Positions 1 to 8,882 of a stretch of DNA of 64,000 nucleotides are shown piece by piece (positions within the stretch are counted from its first letter, which is position 1; each line of letters opens with the position of its first letter). The notes below the pieces were generated by a model that was given only the letters and a program-made list of their open reading frames with translations, was not told the origin of the DNA and did not search any database. A program made the translations under genes and the position numbers. The DNA is taken from positions 4,092,001 to 4,156,000 of the forward strand of contig NZ_CP128185.1 in assembly GCF_030316135.1 (NCBI RefSeq), written 5' to 3'. This stretch comes from Aliiglaciecola sp. LCG003. Its GTDB lineage: Bacteria; Pseudomonadota; Gammaproteobacteria; Enterobacterales; Alteromonadaceae.

Positions 1-1136
1 TCAATTGCAGAGGTGCCAGATTGAGTTAAGAACTTACGTCTCAAGTAATCACTTAGCCATAGAAACCTTTGGGCTTGGACGCCTGTAACGTGACTTGAGG
101 CTTGGACCACAGGAATATCCACTCGTACATTTTCAAAAGCCTTGGCCACAACACTTTCAATTTCATTACCAAATTTTTTAGCGTAGGGGGTGACGGTCTC
201 TTGGCCATGGTCAGAATGTATCCATACTTCATAGTCTCTAGATTGAGAGGTAAAAGCAGCATTTGAAATTCGTGAAATCGCGTCATCGATGCCCTTCAAA
301 GTCCAATGAGCAAACGCTGAATTAGGCCCTCGACGGTGGGATTGTTCATCATAACCCAGCAGATTTAAGTGCACTATCGGTAGCCCTCTGGCAATATCCA
401 ATTTAGTCCCAATAACAATAAGCTCGCGCAATAAAATACAAATTCCCACACGCTTAGGGATTTGCAAAAGCTCATTTAAAAAATCTTTCCGCGCAATAAT
501 ACCTCGGCAGAAATCAATAAAGGCAATGAGAAACTCTAGTGGTAACAAGACCAGCACTCGAATAAAGCTATATAAGTTTAGTATTACAAAGGCAACAATA
601 GCGAAAGGATTCGCATTGTTAAATAAACTGTCCCAACCCATTGATGCTGGACAAAAATTCACTTCCGAAGCCTCACCGGTATAAATATTGGAGTAGGAAC
701 TACCTTCTTTTAACAAACCTTCTGCTTGTTTACTTAGCTCTTTTTCAATTTTAATAGCAGCATTGGGCTCATACATACGAACCAATTTTCCATCATCGCG
801 ATCAATAAAGCTAAAAGCCGGAACAATACCTTTTACACCATAAAATAACTCCCCTTGAAACGCTGGTGTACTGGAAGGCAATCCTGAATATAGAGAATGT
901 AAAATGTAATGTTCAGAGTGTATAAGTTTGGCAAGATATGGCATTTGATGTTTATTGAATGCATTTCGCAATTCAGCTAAAGACAGCCCGTCTATTTGAA
1001 TAATGATTAGCCCAGGTTCCGTTCCCTGAGTATCCAATTTAGTACGACACAGCAAGCGCAACAGCCATTCGCTGCGGCTAAATAATAATAAGATTTTCTT
1101 AATTGAAAATTCAATTTTATGCAGCACGCATTGCAC
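1..1136 (-). CDS. Alkaline phosphatase superfamily type I phosphodiesterase/nucleotide pyrophosphatase-like protein (3' end outside window)
   Basis: The frame is open from a GTG at 1134-1136 to the window edge (about 378 codons). An in-frame TGA lies five codons upstream of the GTG, so the start is GTG or very near it. The N-terminal part contains GLIIIQIDGLS, the metal- and nucleophile-site region of the superfamily, followed by SGLPSSTPAFQGELFYG. Further on are NLLGYDEQSHRRGP and HSDHGQE, which fit the Asp/His metal ligands. A hydrophobic stretch in the middle (around residues 150-180) may be a membrane anchor. It is the last visible gene of a minus-strand operon, 22 bp after the glycosyltransferase. 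Neighbours suggest it cleaves a phosphodiester in a glycan or lipid, but the substrate cannot be read from sequence. Confidence 0.8.
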   Translation of the reverse strand, partial: MQCVLHKIEFSIKKILLLFSRSEWLLRLLCRTKLDTQGTEPGLIIIQIDGLSLAELRNAFNKHQMPYLAKLIHSEHYILHSLYSGLPSSTPAFQGELFYGVKGIVPAFSFIDRDDGKLVRMYEPNAAIKIEKELSKQAEGLLKEGSSYSNIYTGEASEVNFCPASMGWDSLFNNANPFAIVAFVILNLYSFIRVLVLLPLEFLIAFIDFCRGIIARKDFLNELLQIPKRVGICILLRELIVIGTKLDIARGLPIVHLNLLGYDEQSHRRGPNSAFAHWTLKGIDDAISRISNAAFTSQSRDYEVWIHSDHGQETVTPYAKKFGNEIESVVAKAFENVRVDIPVVQASSHVTGVQAQRFLWLSDYLRRKFLTQSGTSAI

Positions 1137-1158
1137 CCAAATAGCTTGTCATGACTCG

Positions 1159-2424
1159 CTATTCACTCATTGCATCTGCAGCGGACTGAAGATAATTTCT
1201 GATAATTTTAAATTCTGACCGAATTAACGGCAGTAAATCGGCCCAACGTTGTTGCTCTGCTGAACGGTGAACATAATCTTTGCCTAAAAGATCTGTGTAT
1301 ATTTTCAAAGCCGCTTTGGTACTATTTTCAATTGAAAATTGGTTCGCAGTTTTAATGGCTGCCTGTTTGTATTGAAGATTATTTTGTTCCAACTGAGCTT
1401 TGAAAAGAAGTAACTCCTTGGCGAAAACATGGTAATTAATATTGGTATCTAGCAGACGCCCATTAACATTATCAATCACCACCTCGCGTACCCCAGGTGC
1501 ATCCAACGCAAAAACCGGCACTGATGCCGCCATCGCTTCTGTAATCACCATGCCTTGGGTCTCACTTTTAGACGCAAAAACAAACAAGTCTAGCGCACGA
1601 TAAGCACTGGCAAGCAAAGGTTGTTCTAAAAACCCTAAACTGTGGACTTGAGCCATTACATCAGCGTGTAAAAACCAATCCATCATTTTGGATTGTAAAT
1701 CGCCAGAGCCAACCAATAAAAAGTGTATTTGTTTATTTTTTTGCATCGCTTGAATCAAGGCTTGAGACAAATATTTTAGGTTTTTCTCTGCTGCAAGACG
1801 TCCTATATGGCCCACTAAAAATACATTTTCAGGTATACCCATTGCAGCTCTAAACCCATTCCCACTTCCTACTGAGAAAGCCTTAACGTTGACGCCTGTA
1901 GGAACAACACAGATTGATGCAGTAACACCTCTTTGGGCCAGCACCTCGGCAATACTCTGACTGGGTGCAATAACGGCATCACACATATTTGCATATGCAG
2001 TTGCCAATTTCATGACAAAGCTTTTCATGACTTGTGAATCACCTGGCACATAATGGGTATATTGCTCGTACATAGTGTGATGTGTAAACACTAGTGGTAT
2101 TTTGTGAGTCTGTGCCACGCGGATAGCGACAGAACCAACTAGAAACGGGTGATGGGAATGCACTATGTCGGGTTCAAATGCATCTATTTCATCTCCCAAA
2201 AAACGGGAAAGTGGGATCATGACTGAAAAATCACTACCATTAAATTTTTGCATTGCTGGTATCCGCAGCACGTGAGGCTCATTCTCCGGCATCTCGCTAA
2301 ACTCAGGGGCAATAACGAGTACTCTATGTCCTTGTTGCTGATAATGCTTGGTAAATGACTCAATTGAACGGGCCACGCCGCCAACATGAGGAGTAAAAGT
2401 ATTAGTCATCATCAAAATATTCAT
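1159..2424 (-). CDS. Glycosyltransferase family 4 (GT-B fold)
   Basis: A 421-residue protein with the two-domain GT4 pattern. The N-terminal acceptor domain opens with TNTFTPHVGGVARSIESF and contains HSHHPFLVG and FTHHTMYEQYTHYVPG, as in the subgroup that makes glycolipids. The C-terminal nucleotide-sugar domain has GHIGRLAAEKN and the E-x7-E region SETQGMVITEAMAASVPV. It probably transfers a hexose from a nucleotide sugar to a lipid or glycan on the cytoplasmic side. Its ATG overlaps the stop of the upstream glycosidase-like gene by 4 bp, indicating translational coupling. Family assignment is secure; donor and acceptor are unknown. Confidence 0.88.
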   Translation of the reverse strand: MNILMMTNTFTPHVGGVARSIESFTKHYQQQGHRVLVIAPEFSEMPENEPHVLRIPAMQKFNGSDFSVMIPLSRFLGDEIDAFEPDIVHSHHPFLVGSVAIRVAQTHKIPLVFTHHTMYEQYTHYVPGDSQVMKSFVMKLATAYANMCDAVIAPSQSIAEVLAQRGVTASICVVPTGVNVKAFSVGSGNGFRAAMGIPENVFLVGHIGRLAAEKNLKYLSQALIQAMQKNKQIHFLLVGSGDLQSKMMDWFLHADVMAQVHSLGFLEQPLLASAYRALDLFVFASKSETQGMVITEAMAASVPVFALDAPGVREVVIDNVNGRLLDTNINYHVFAKELLLFKAQLEQNNLQYKQAAIKTANQFSIENSTKAALKIYTDLLGKDYVHRSAEQQRWADLLPLIRSEFKIIRNYLQSAADAMSE

Positions 2425-4676
2425 ATTTGATTCGCAAATTGATGTTGATTAGCGTCCTTTTCGGGCCGCATGGTTGCCCTGCCTGGCAATCGGATTTCTA
2501 TTTTCGGAGGAAGACCAAACCACTGCGCTTGCCAACTAATGAGCCATTGCTGAGAAACGCCATCAAATGTTAGGGGTTCAATAAGGATCTCTATCTTTCC
2601 GAACTCTGTCGCTACAGGGCCAAATTTCATAGGTTGTAACGCATCAAGCCAATCTTGGGAAATCCCCGCCGCTAAAACTAGGCATTCGCTCTCCTCACGA
2701 ACGAAACTATTCCGCATCATCACTATCCATTCGGCTGCAGCCCACACATGCTGCCCGTCACCCATGCAACCACCTCCAGTGTGAGGATGGATAGCTTCTG
2801 GCCACTGCCCAGCGGGAGAGGCCAAACTTGCCACCTTATCAACTAGGTTTTGAAAACGACAATCACCTGCCCGCATCAGCACCTGTGCCATATGCAACGT
2901 CAAGTAGGGATTTATACCGGAATGGGTCATATCCTGAAAAAAAGCGTTGTCGTAACAACAGTATTCCAATAAATAATTAGTAGTATCGATTAAGCACGAA
3001 TCTTGTTCATGACAAAGCTGTAGAGGGAACCCCATTACCAGAGACCCTATGGCCCCTGCGTCTAAACGCCTGTTTGGTGAAGCGGACATAGCATGTTGGT
3101 GCTTCCTGTGCTTTGAGGCAGCCAAATAGGTCTTCACTGTAATTAAGTAATTGGTTGCCTTGTTGTAATATACTTCGGCGAGCTCAGGCCGGTTTAGTTT
3201 TTTTAACATTGACGAAGCGGAAAATAATCCTGAAATCGCCCATAGATTATCCCAATAATAATAATCATTCGGTCCAAGGTGTTCGGCACTGAATCCAGCA
3301 GGTAGCAAGCCCTGATGTCGTTCATCTTGTCTAGATGTTAAGCGTTTATCTAAGATCCAATCAGCCCCTGCAATAATCATTTTTAACCAGCTTTGTTTTG
3401 GAGCACTATTGGTTTGCAAACAGAAGCGATCTAATATCCACAAAACCTGACCATTTGAATCCCACTCTCCTTCTTGAGAATGAAAATAACCTGATGCTTT
3501 TTGCTTACTGGAAAAGTTGTCAATAGCCTCCTCTGCGCGCGTATGTAAACCAGCGCAGAGCATTGCATTTATAATGAATACCGCATCACGAATCCAAAAC
3601 CGCTTGTAGGTAAATGGTCCGGGATAAATTTCTTGAGAAGAATGAAGTAGCAAGGTCCGAATGGCCGCATCATACAAGAATGTGTAGGTAGCATTTGGGA
3701 GTTGTAAATTACTAATACTTTGCAGGTGATGCTCCCATGAATACAAATTTTTTAACTTCTGGGGTTTTTCTAAAGGAATTTCTAATCTAACAAGGCGCTT
3801 GGCCTGCGAGCCTTTCACTTCAAATAAAGCGGCAGCCGTTAGCATGCCAATATGACATTCCCCCTCTAACTGTTGGGCTTGTTCCAGCAAGTGAATAAAG
3901 ACGTCCCCATGCCGAAAGTCAGATATATGATGCCTGTCGGGAGGCTCACTAAATTTTATACTATGTTGATTATCAATTGTCCAAGTCGATGATTGTGCAT
4001 CAAATTGCATTTGATAGATGAAGCTAATACCCTCTGGATTATATGGGCGTAGTGCAACAGCGAGCCACGCGGGTTCGTTGCTTTGGGCCTCAATATCAAT
4101 ACTCAAAACTGGTTGATTTAGTTCTGATATGACTTCAACAGTCACCGCTACATTTAGCCCATCATTTTGTGAGATAGTTTTCACGCTTAGGCCTAGGTCA
4201 AAATGAATGCTTTGAATCGTAGAGTCACACTTTGAAGGTAATATTGACTTCCCGCTATCTGTTACAAGCCAGAAATCTAACGACCATTTATCAATAAATG
4301 GTGTGACCAAACCACGAGGGTCAACAATAGGTAAATTGGCATAATCAGGAAGTCCAACTGCAGTCCAATTGCGATGAGTGAGGTTGATGTGAGTTAACGA
4401 AAATGCACGAGGAATAAACGCCTTATTACTTGGGTCAAACTGACACTCAATCCAGTAAGGCCAAACCCAATCGAGGTTGTGCTGTATGACGCGACTGTTA
4501 ATGAGTCCTCTTGCGTGCATATGGGCACCAGCTCTCAATAATTCAATTGGCTCATTGATTTCTGATGGTTGTAAAAAACGCTGTAACTGCTCAAGTAACA
4601 CTATTGGATCCAGAAAGCCGTGAGCGCGTGCAAAACGGGTTAGAAAGAATTTCCAAGGCAGCCATGTAAGTCGCAT
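2421..4676 (-). CDS. Six-hairpin (alpha/alpha) glycosidase-like protein
   Basis: A 751-residue protein without an obvious signal peptide. The N-terminal half (to about residue 330) looks like a beta-rich domain. The C-terminal half resembles the (alpha/alpha)6 toroid of amylo-alpha-1,6-glucosidase or GH15-type enzymes: YKRFWIRDAVFIINAML, GEWDSNGQVLWILDRF, YYYWDNLWAISGLF and a late WPEAIHPHTGGG segment. Acidic residues in the RDA, EWDSNGQ and WPEA motifs are candidate catalytic or binding residues. It lies between a VTT membrane protein (12 bp gap) and a GT4 gene (4 bp overlap), so it probably trims or remodels the glycan made by its neighbour. I cannot assign a specific GH family. Confidence 0.7.
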   Translation of the reverse strand: MRLTWLPWKFFLTRFARAHGFLDPIVLLEQLQRFLQPSEINEPIELLRAGAHMHARGLINSRVIQHNLDWVWPYWIECQFDPSNKAFIPRAFSLTHINLTHRNWTAVGLPDYANLPIVDPRGLVTPFIDKWSLDFWLVTDSGKSILPSKCDSTIQSIHFDLGLSVKTISQNDGLNVAVTVEVISELNQPVLSIDIEAQSNEPAWLAVALRPYNPEGISFIYQMQFDAQSSTWTIDNQHSIKFSEPPDRHHISDFRHGDVFIHLLEQAQQLEGECHIGMLTAAALFEVKGSQAKRLVRLEIPLEKPQKLKNLYSWEHHLQSISNLQLPNATYTFLYDAAIRTLLLHSSQEIYPGPFTYKRFWIRDAVFIINAMLCAGLHTRAEEAIDNFSSKQKASGYFHSQEGEWDSNGQVLWILDRFCLQTNSAPKQSWLKMIIAGADWILDKRLTSRQDERHQGLLPAGFSAEHLGPNDYYYWDNLWAISGLFSASSMLKKLNRPELAEVYYNKATNYLITVKTYLAASKHRKHQHAMSASPNRRLDAGAIGSLVMGFPLQLCHEQDSCLIDTTNYLLEYCCYDNAFFQDMTHSGINPYLTLHMAQVLMRAGDCRFQNLVDKVASLASPAGQWPEAIHPHTGGGCMGDGQHVWAAAEWIVMMRNSFVREESECLVLAAGISQDWLDALQPMKFGPVATEFGKIEILIEPLTFDGVSQQWLISWQAQWFGLPPKIEIRLPGRATMRPEKDANQHQFANQI

Positions 4677-4688
4677 ATTAGCAATATC

Positions 4689-5408
4689 CTATGTATTATC
4701 CAGCTTATGTTTCGGATCAATTTCGTTCATAGCTACCTGAGCTAAACGCATGATATAAGCCACCGAGATTAGCAACAAAACAAAGCCTAATATTGACAGT
4801 GCCCACATAAAGGGAGAACGCAGCAGTTGTCCACTTGCCAAAAGGGTCAAATCTGCAGCCAATGAACCTGCATAAGTAATCAAAAATGTATTTGGAGCAA
4901 TTCCTAAAATAGTTCCTATTAGGAAATGCTTAGCAGAAAAATTAGTTAAGCCTAAAAAGTAGTTAGAAAGCTTAAGTGGAAAAAATGGAATTAAACGTAA
5001 GACCAAAATGGCTTTCCAACCATGAGCCGATAATTCATTATTAACGAATTGATATTTTTCATGTTTAATTAAGTAATTACGAATTCGCAGGCCAAAAAAG
5101 TATCGTGAAATCGAAAACGCACATAAACTGCCTAAACTAGTAGCAATAATGATATAAATTCCACCATTTATTGATCCAAAAAGAAAACCACTACCAAGGG
5201 TAAATAAAATGCTAGGTAACAAAAAAATCATTAATAGTAAGTCGATACCAATAAATATTAAGGGAGCCCATAACCCTAATGAGTCAACCCATCTGAGCAA
5301 TTCCAATACCTCATATTGAAAGCCCATTCCAAACAAAATACCCAATAGTAAAAGCACGAATAAAGCACTTGCCGCAAGCATCATTAAGAATTTACTGGTT
5401 TTTAACAT
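4689..5408 (-). CDS. TVP38/TMEM64 (VTT domain) family membrane protein
   Basis: A 239-residue polytopic membrane protein with about six hydrophobic segments. It carries the family core: a glycine-rich re-entrant region (LGSGFLFGSINGG), SISRYFFG, and the signature RLIPFFPLKLSNYFLGL with the conserved Arg and Pro residues. VTT/DedA proteins are linked to lipid scrambling or undecaprenyl-phosphate recycling, which would suit the glycosyltransferase, glycosidase and phosphodiesterase genes downstream. It appears to be the first gene of this operon. The start is ATG at 5408, with a weak GAG-type ribosome binding site. Confidence 0.85.
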   Translation of the reverse strand: MLKTSKFLMMLAASALFVLLLLGILFGMGFQYEVLELLRWVDSLGLWAPLIFIGIDLLLMIFLLPSILFTLGSGFLFGSINGGIYIIIATSLGSLCAFSISRYFFGLRIRNYLIKHEKYQFVNNELSAHGWKAILVLRLIPFFPLKLSNYFLGLTNFSAKHFLIGTILGIAPNTFLITYAGSLAADLTLLASGQLLRSPFMWALSILGFVLLLISVAYIMRLAQVAMNEIDPKHKLDNT

Positions 5409-5510
5409 TTAGTTTTGCTCATTTAAGCAACTGCAAAAATATTCGTGCTTGATAATATCGGGACTGAGTAAATTAAAATTGACGTGCGTCAAATAGCATT
5501 AATATTGATA

Positions 5511-5591
5511 TGCGGACAGGCACCACTACGATTTTGATGAAACTGATACGCGGAAAGGCATCTTTACGCAGGTGTTACATGGACAGGCACC
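5511..5591 (+). repeat. REP-like repeats upstream of the RAYT transposase
   Basis: GGACAGGCACC occurs exactly at 5514-5524 and 5581-5591. A degenerate copy in a longer shared context is visible at 5544-5562 (TGATACGCGGAAAGGCATC) beside TGATATGCGGACAGGCACC at 5506-5524. The same core occurs in reverse complement after the gene at 6825-6926. This is the usual arrangement for REP palindromes served by an adjacent RAYT enzyme. The stretch 5409-5668 holds no other gene. Confidence 0.65.
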
Positions 5592-5668
5592 TAAATAGGG
5601 CAAAAACTGTACTACCTCTTACTTTCCAGTGTTTATACTGTCTAAATGGCGATTATTAAGGAATAGAC

Positions 5669-6640
5669 ATGCCTCTTGCTAGAAAAAGACAAATAAGTTT
5701 AACTGATACAACTTATTATCGTTGTATTTCAAGATGCGTCAGACGAACTTTTTTGTGTGGCACAGATAAAATTAGTGGTAAAAGTTTTGAGCATCGCAAG
5801 CAATGGATTGAGGATAGATTTCTGTTTCTGTGTACCACTTTTGCTATTGACGTGTGTGCCTATGCAATTATGAGTAATCATATACATGTTGTACTGCATG
5901 TTGATTGTGACGCACCTCAAAATTGGTCAGACAAAGAGGTTGTTAGGCGATGGCAAAAACTGCATAAAGGAACCTTGCTCATTCAGCAGTTCGCGCAGTC
6001 AAAACTCGAATCGGTAGGACAGGATGAATTGCCTACTCTAAAATCTAGTATTGAAGTGTACCGTAAACGATTGTTTGACATTAGTTGGTTTATGAAGGAA
6101 TTGAACGAGCCAATAGCACGCCAAGCCAACGCAGAGGATCAATGCACAGGGCACTTTTGGGAAGGGCGATTTAAATCACAAGCTTTGTTGGACAAGCATG
6201 CATTAGCAGCTTGCTTGGTATATGTTGACCTAAATCCAATCCGAGCAAAGCTAGCTTCGACAATAGACAATTCTGAACATACCAGTATCAAACGGCGCAT
6301 ACTAGATCTAAAAAAAGGCTGTCAGACTCAAACACTTATGCCCTTTGTAGGTCATCAAACTCAATCTAAAGGTCTGAATTTCGACTTACATGATTATATT
6401 CAATTAGTGGAACTAACAGCTGGCAGTATTAATTCTCAGAAACACCTTGGTGTTGATTTTAATCAATCGCCTATAATAAAGCGTCTAGGCCTAAACGAAG
6501 AAAATTGGTCACAATTAAGCCGCGGGTTTGAAAAATTTTTTAGCGTCGCTGCAGGTCAAACAATGTCTATGGAACAGTATAAGGAATCGACCAACCGAAA
6601 GAAGATGAAAAACATACGAAAATCACTACTTTTTAATTAA
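5669..6640 (+). CDS. REP-associated tyrosine transposase (RAYT), Y1_Tnp HUH family
   Basis: A 323-residue single-strand transposase of the TnpA/REP type. Visible features are the N-terminal beta strand TYYRCISRCVRR, the HUH metal motif in MSNHIHVVLH, a helix with YRKRLFDISWFMKELN, and GHFWEGRFKSQALLD followed by YVDLNPIRAKLA, the region typical of RAYT proteins. The catalytic tyrosine would lie in that C-terminal helix region. AAGGA stands about 8 nt before the ATG at 5669. Flanking REP-like repeats share a GGACAGGCAC core in opposite orientations. These enzymes cut and join REP single strands and tend to be domesticated rather than autonomous elements. Confidence 0.9.
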   Translation: MPLARKRQISLTDTTYYRCISRCVRRTFLCGTDKISGKSFEHRKQWIEDRFLFLCTTFAIDVCAYAIMSNHIHVVLHVDCDAPQNWSDKEVVRRWQKLHKGTLLIQQFAQSKLESVGQDELPTLKSSIEVYRKRLFDISWFMKELNEPIARQANAEDQCTGHFWEGRFKSQALLDKHALAACLVYVDLNPIRAKLASTIDNSEHTSIKRRILDLKKGCQTQTLMPFVGHQTQSKGLNFDLHDYIQLVELTAGSINSQKHLGVDFNQSPIIKRLGLNEENWSQLSRGFEKFFSVAAGQTMSMEQYKESTNRKKMKNIRKSLLFN

Positions 6641-6734
6641 GTCACTTCATTTATCACCACGTAAGTACGGGTCTATATTTCCAACCAGCTGAAGAGAAAG
6701 AACCGAATAATTCTACCTGCAACAATTAAAAATA

Positions 6735-6758
6735 GCGCTTCCAGCGCAGCCTCTTTTT
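6735..6758 (+). terminator. Rho-independent terminator after the RAYT gene
   Basis: A short GC stem, GCGCT-TCC-AGCGC (6735-6747), is followed by CAGCC and a T-rich tract (CTCTTTTT, 6751-6758). It stands about 95 bp after the stop codon. Flanking A-rich and T-rich stretches could extend the stem. Confidence 0.5.
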
Positions 6759-6824
6759 ATTGTAGGCAGAAACTAAAAACCAATCTTGTAAAAATTTCCA
6801 CATGCAAAATACGTGTTTAATGCC

Positions 6825-6926
6825 TTTCTCCGGATTGATTAGTGTCTGTCCATGAAAGTTCGTGTTTCTCTGGATTGATTAGTGCCTGTCCATGAAAGTT
6901 CGTCCATGAAAATTCTGTCCTTGAAA
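6825..6926 (-). repeat. Tandem 40-bp repeat carrying inverted REP cores
   Basis: Two near-identical 40-bp units run at 6825-6864 and 6865-6904, each containing GATTGATTAGTG, CTGTCC and ATGAAAGTTCGT. A degenerate third fragment follows (CTGTCCTTGAAAGTT, 6915-6929). The core GTGCCTGTCC is the reverse complement of the upstream GGACAGGCAC. The array reaches the end of the DUF5335 gene. Confidence 0.65.
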
Positions 6927-6927
6927 G

Positions 6928-7266
6928 TTACTTCATATGGGTTAGTGCCAACGGCGCTAAAAATTTAATGATTTGCTCGGTTCCATCTTCTGAAAGCACG
7001 CCAATATGAAATAAAATTTCGCCGTCACTCTCCACATAAATTGCCGATGGCTGCTGGATTACATGGACTAGATTCTTAGTCATTATTTGCAGTGCATTGT
7101 CTTTGCTATCAAAAGTAATACCATTAAGTAATAACGATTTGGATTGAACCTGTGAGCCTAGTTCAAGGCTATCAACTTCTATTTCAATTTTTCTACCTGA
7201 AAACTCCTTACTAAGCTGATTGAAATAGTCAGACCATTGTGTGGCTTCAATCTTGTTCGTAGTCAT
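6928..7266 (-). CDS. DUF5335 family protein
   Basis: A 112-residue soluble protein. The pattern matches DUF5335 as I remember it: an N-terminal helix with WSDYFNQLSKEFSGRKIEIEV, then GSQVQSKSLLLNGITFDSKDN, and a C-terminal beta region. Function is unknown. It starts at ATG 7264-7266 behind AGGAG and overlaps the end of the upstream CBS gene by 20 bp, so the two are probably translated together. The gene end abuts the REP-like array. CBS partners suggest a stress or energy-state role, but this is only context. Confidence 0.7.
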   Translation of the reverse strand: MTTNKIEATQWSDYFNQLSKEFSGRKIEIEVDSLELGSQVQSKSLLLNGITFDSKDNALQIMTKNLVHVIQQPSAIYVESDGEILFHIGVLSEDGTEQIIKFLAPLALTHMK

Positions 7267-7720
7267 AAGAATCTCCTCTTTGATTTATTTCATTGCTAAG
7301 TTCGTTACTCATTAACTTTACAATTTCACTGAATTCTTCCGACAATATTGGCAACGAATCGTCAATACTAAATATTCCTACCAAGTGCCCCTCATGATCT
7401 ACTACAGGTGCTCGTCTAACACCGAAATAGCGTAGATGATTCAAAGCATCTCTTAATTCTTCAGATTCACTAATACTAACCAAATCTGAACTGACAATAT
7501 CTAAAGCGGTTAGGGTTGCTGCATCTATATTTGCTGCTAATACTTCAACTACTAAATCCCGATCAGTGATAATGCCGACAGGCTTAATTTTCCCATCTGT
7601 GCCATCTATTATAATTACCGAGCCTACATGCTGAGTCCGCATTAGTTTGGCAACATTTAACAATGACTCACTTTGTGAGGCATATATGAATCTTTTCTCG
7701 CAAATATCGCCGACTCGCAT
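7247..7720 (-). CDS. CBS domain-pair protein
   Basis: A 157-residue protein built almost entirely of two CBS motifs: residues 1-60 with SLLNVAKLMRTQHVGSVIII and VGIITDRDLVVEVLA, and residues 70-130 with ALNHLRYFGVRRAPVVDHEG and LVGIFSIDDSL. CBS pairs (Bateman modules) bind adenine nucleotides and act as regulatory sensors. There is no attached catalytic or channel domain, so it would act in trans. It is followed by the overlapping DUF5335 gene and lies 112 bp after the ATP-grasp gene. The sequence does not show whether it belongs to that operon. Confidence 0.88.
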   Translation of the reverse strand: MRVGDICEKRFIYASQSESLLNVAKLMRTQHVGSVIIIDGTDGKIKPVGIITDRDLVVEVLAANIDAATLTALDIVSSDLVSISESEELRDALNHLRYFGVRRAPVVDHEGHLVGIFSIDDSLPILSEEFSEIVKLMSNELSNEINQRGDSYDYEQD

Positions 7721-7832
7721 AATTGAATTCCAAAGTGATTTATAATTTTATGTTAAATCGCTTGGATTAGTTAAGTTTGACTCAAATCAAATAAATGTGT
7801 GTTTAGCCTTCGATTTTGAATATTTGTTAGTC

Positions 7833-8882
7833 TCAGAATGTTGCCACTTCCGCATTGTCAAAATGGCGATTTTGATGATGTATATATTCTACTTTGCGTT
7901 CTAGGGACTGAATAATCAGTTTACCAAAATTTAGCTTATGCAGGCGTTCACACCCTACTAATCCTCCGGGGCTAAAGACATTAATTTCCATCAATTTGTT
8001 ATCAACAATATCTAAACCTGACAAAAACATTCCGTCTCGTATCAGTTTGGGTCTAATGATTTCTGCCAACTCAAGAATGGCAGGAGTGATTTTTGCTTTT
8101 TTTGCTATAGCACCAGAACTTAAATTACTGCGCATGTCCTCTTCATTTGAACGAAACCGATGAATTGCAGCATAATTACCGTCAACCACTAATGGCTTGC
8201 CGTCTAGCAGAAATAAACGGACATCACCATTTTTAGCTTCTTGTAAGTATTCCTGAGCGATGATAAACCCATCCTGTGATACGGATTCTATAATCTGGTT
8301 TAAATTGGCATGCTCTTGTGGTTGAATTAAAAATACATTCCGTCCTCCTGAGCCTGATAACGGTTTCAGTACCGCATATCCCCTTTCTTGCTTTATAAAG
8401 TGCTTAATATCGTCGGCGTTTCGCGTGATGATTGCTCGCGGACGGACTTCCTCGGGGAAATACTGCAGATACATTTTGTTGACAGCTTCGTTGAGTCCCA
8501 TTGGATTATTTAACACCAACACGCCATGGCGCATCGCCAGACGACCAAAATTAATACCCGCCAGCCGCGCCCAAGGCCGGTTATTGGCATCCTCAGCTGG
8601 GTCATTTCTTAGCATTAAAACGTCTAGCTGATCTAGTGTAATGGTTTGCTGAAAAGCTTTTTTACTGTGTAAATTTTTGAGGTAGGTGCTGCAATTTCGA
8701 TAGGTTTTATCCGTTACTCTTACCGCTTTGGCATAAACGTAATCCTCTACTGCATAAGAAAGCTGCTCGAGACTGATATACCAGACTTCATGTCCCATGT
8801 TAGTGGCAGTCATTGCAATTAATGTGGTGCTATAGTTAACTTTTTCCGTATATATATCATTTACTAACAATCCCAACTTCAC
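7833..8882 (-). CDS. GshB-like ATP-grasp ligase of the QEGLA operon
   Basis: A 349-residue protein resembling glutathione synthetase. The N-terminal domain starts MKLGLLVNDIYTEKVNYSTT and includes LDVLMLRNDPAEDA. The ATP-grasp core has GYAVLKPLSGSGGRNVFLI (ATP lysine and glycine loop), GDVRLFLLDGKPL, and the metal-binding C-terminal MEINVFSPGGLVGCERL. It should ligate an amine to an acyl phosphate formed from a carboxylate. The GTG start shares one base with the upstream QEGLA stop (TAGTG), so translation is coupled. No gamma-glutamylcysteine ligase gene is nearby. With a metallopeptidase and an amidohydrolase upstream, a role in adding a residue to a peptide or small molecule is more likely than housekeeping glutathione synthesis; this is inference. 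Confidence 0.82.
   Translation of the reverse strand: MKLGLLVNDIYTEKVNYSTTLIAMTATNMGHEVWYISLEQLSYAVEDYVYAKAVRVTDKTYRNCSTYLKNLHSKKAFQQTITLDQLDVLMLRNDPAEDANNRPWARLAGINFGRLAMRHGVLVLNNPMGLNEAVNKMYLQYFPEEVRPRAIITRNADDIKHFIKQERGYAVLKPLSGSGGRNVFLIQPQEHANLNQIIESVSQDGFIIAQEYLQEAKNGDVRLFLLDGKPLVVDGNYAAIHRFRSNEEDMRSNLSSGAIAKKAKITPAILELAEIIRPKLIRDGMFLSGLDIVDNKLMEINVFSPGGLVGCERLHKLNFGKLIIQSLERKVEYIHHQNRHFDNAEVATF

Noticed and set aside
53-286. 77-codon minus-strand frame
   Set aside because: It lies in another frame of the phosphodiesterase gene, which reads cleanly with the HSDHGQE motif.
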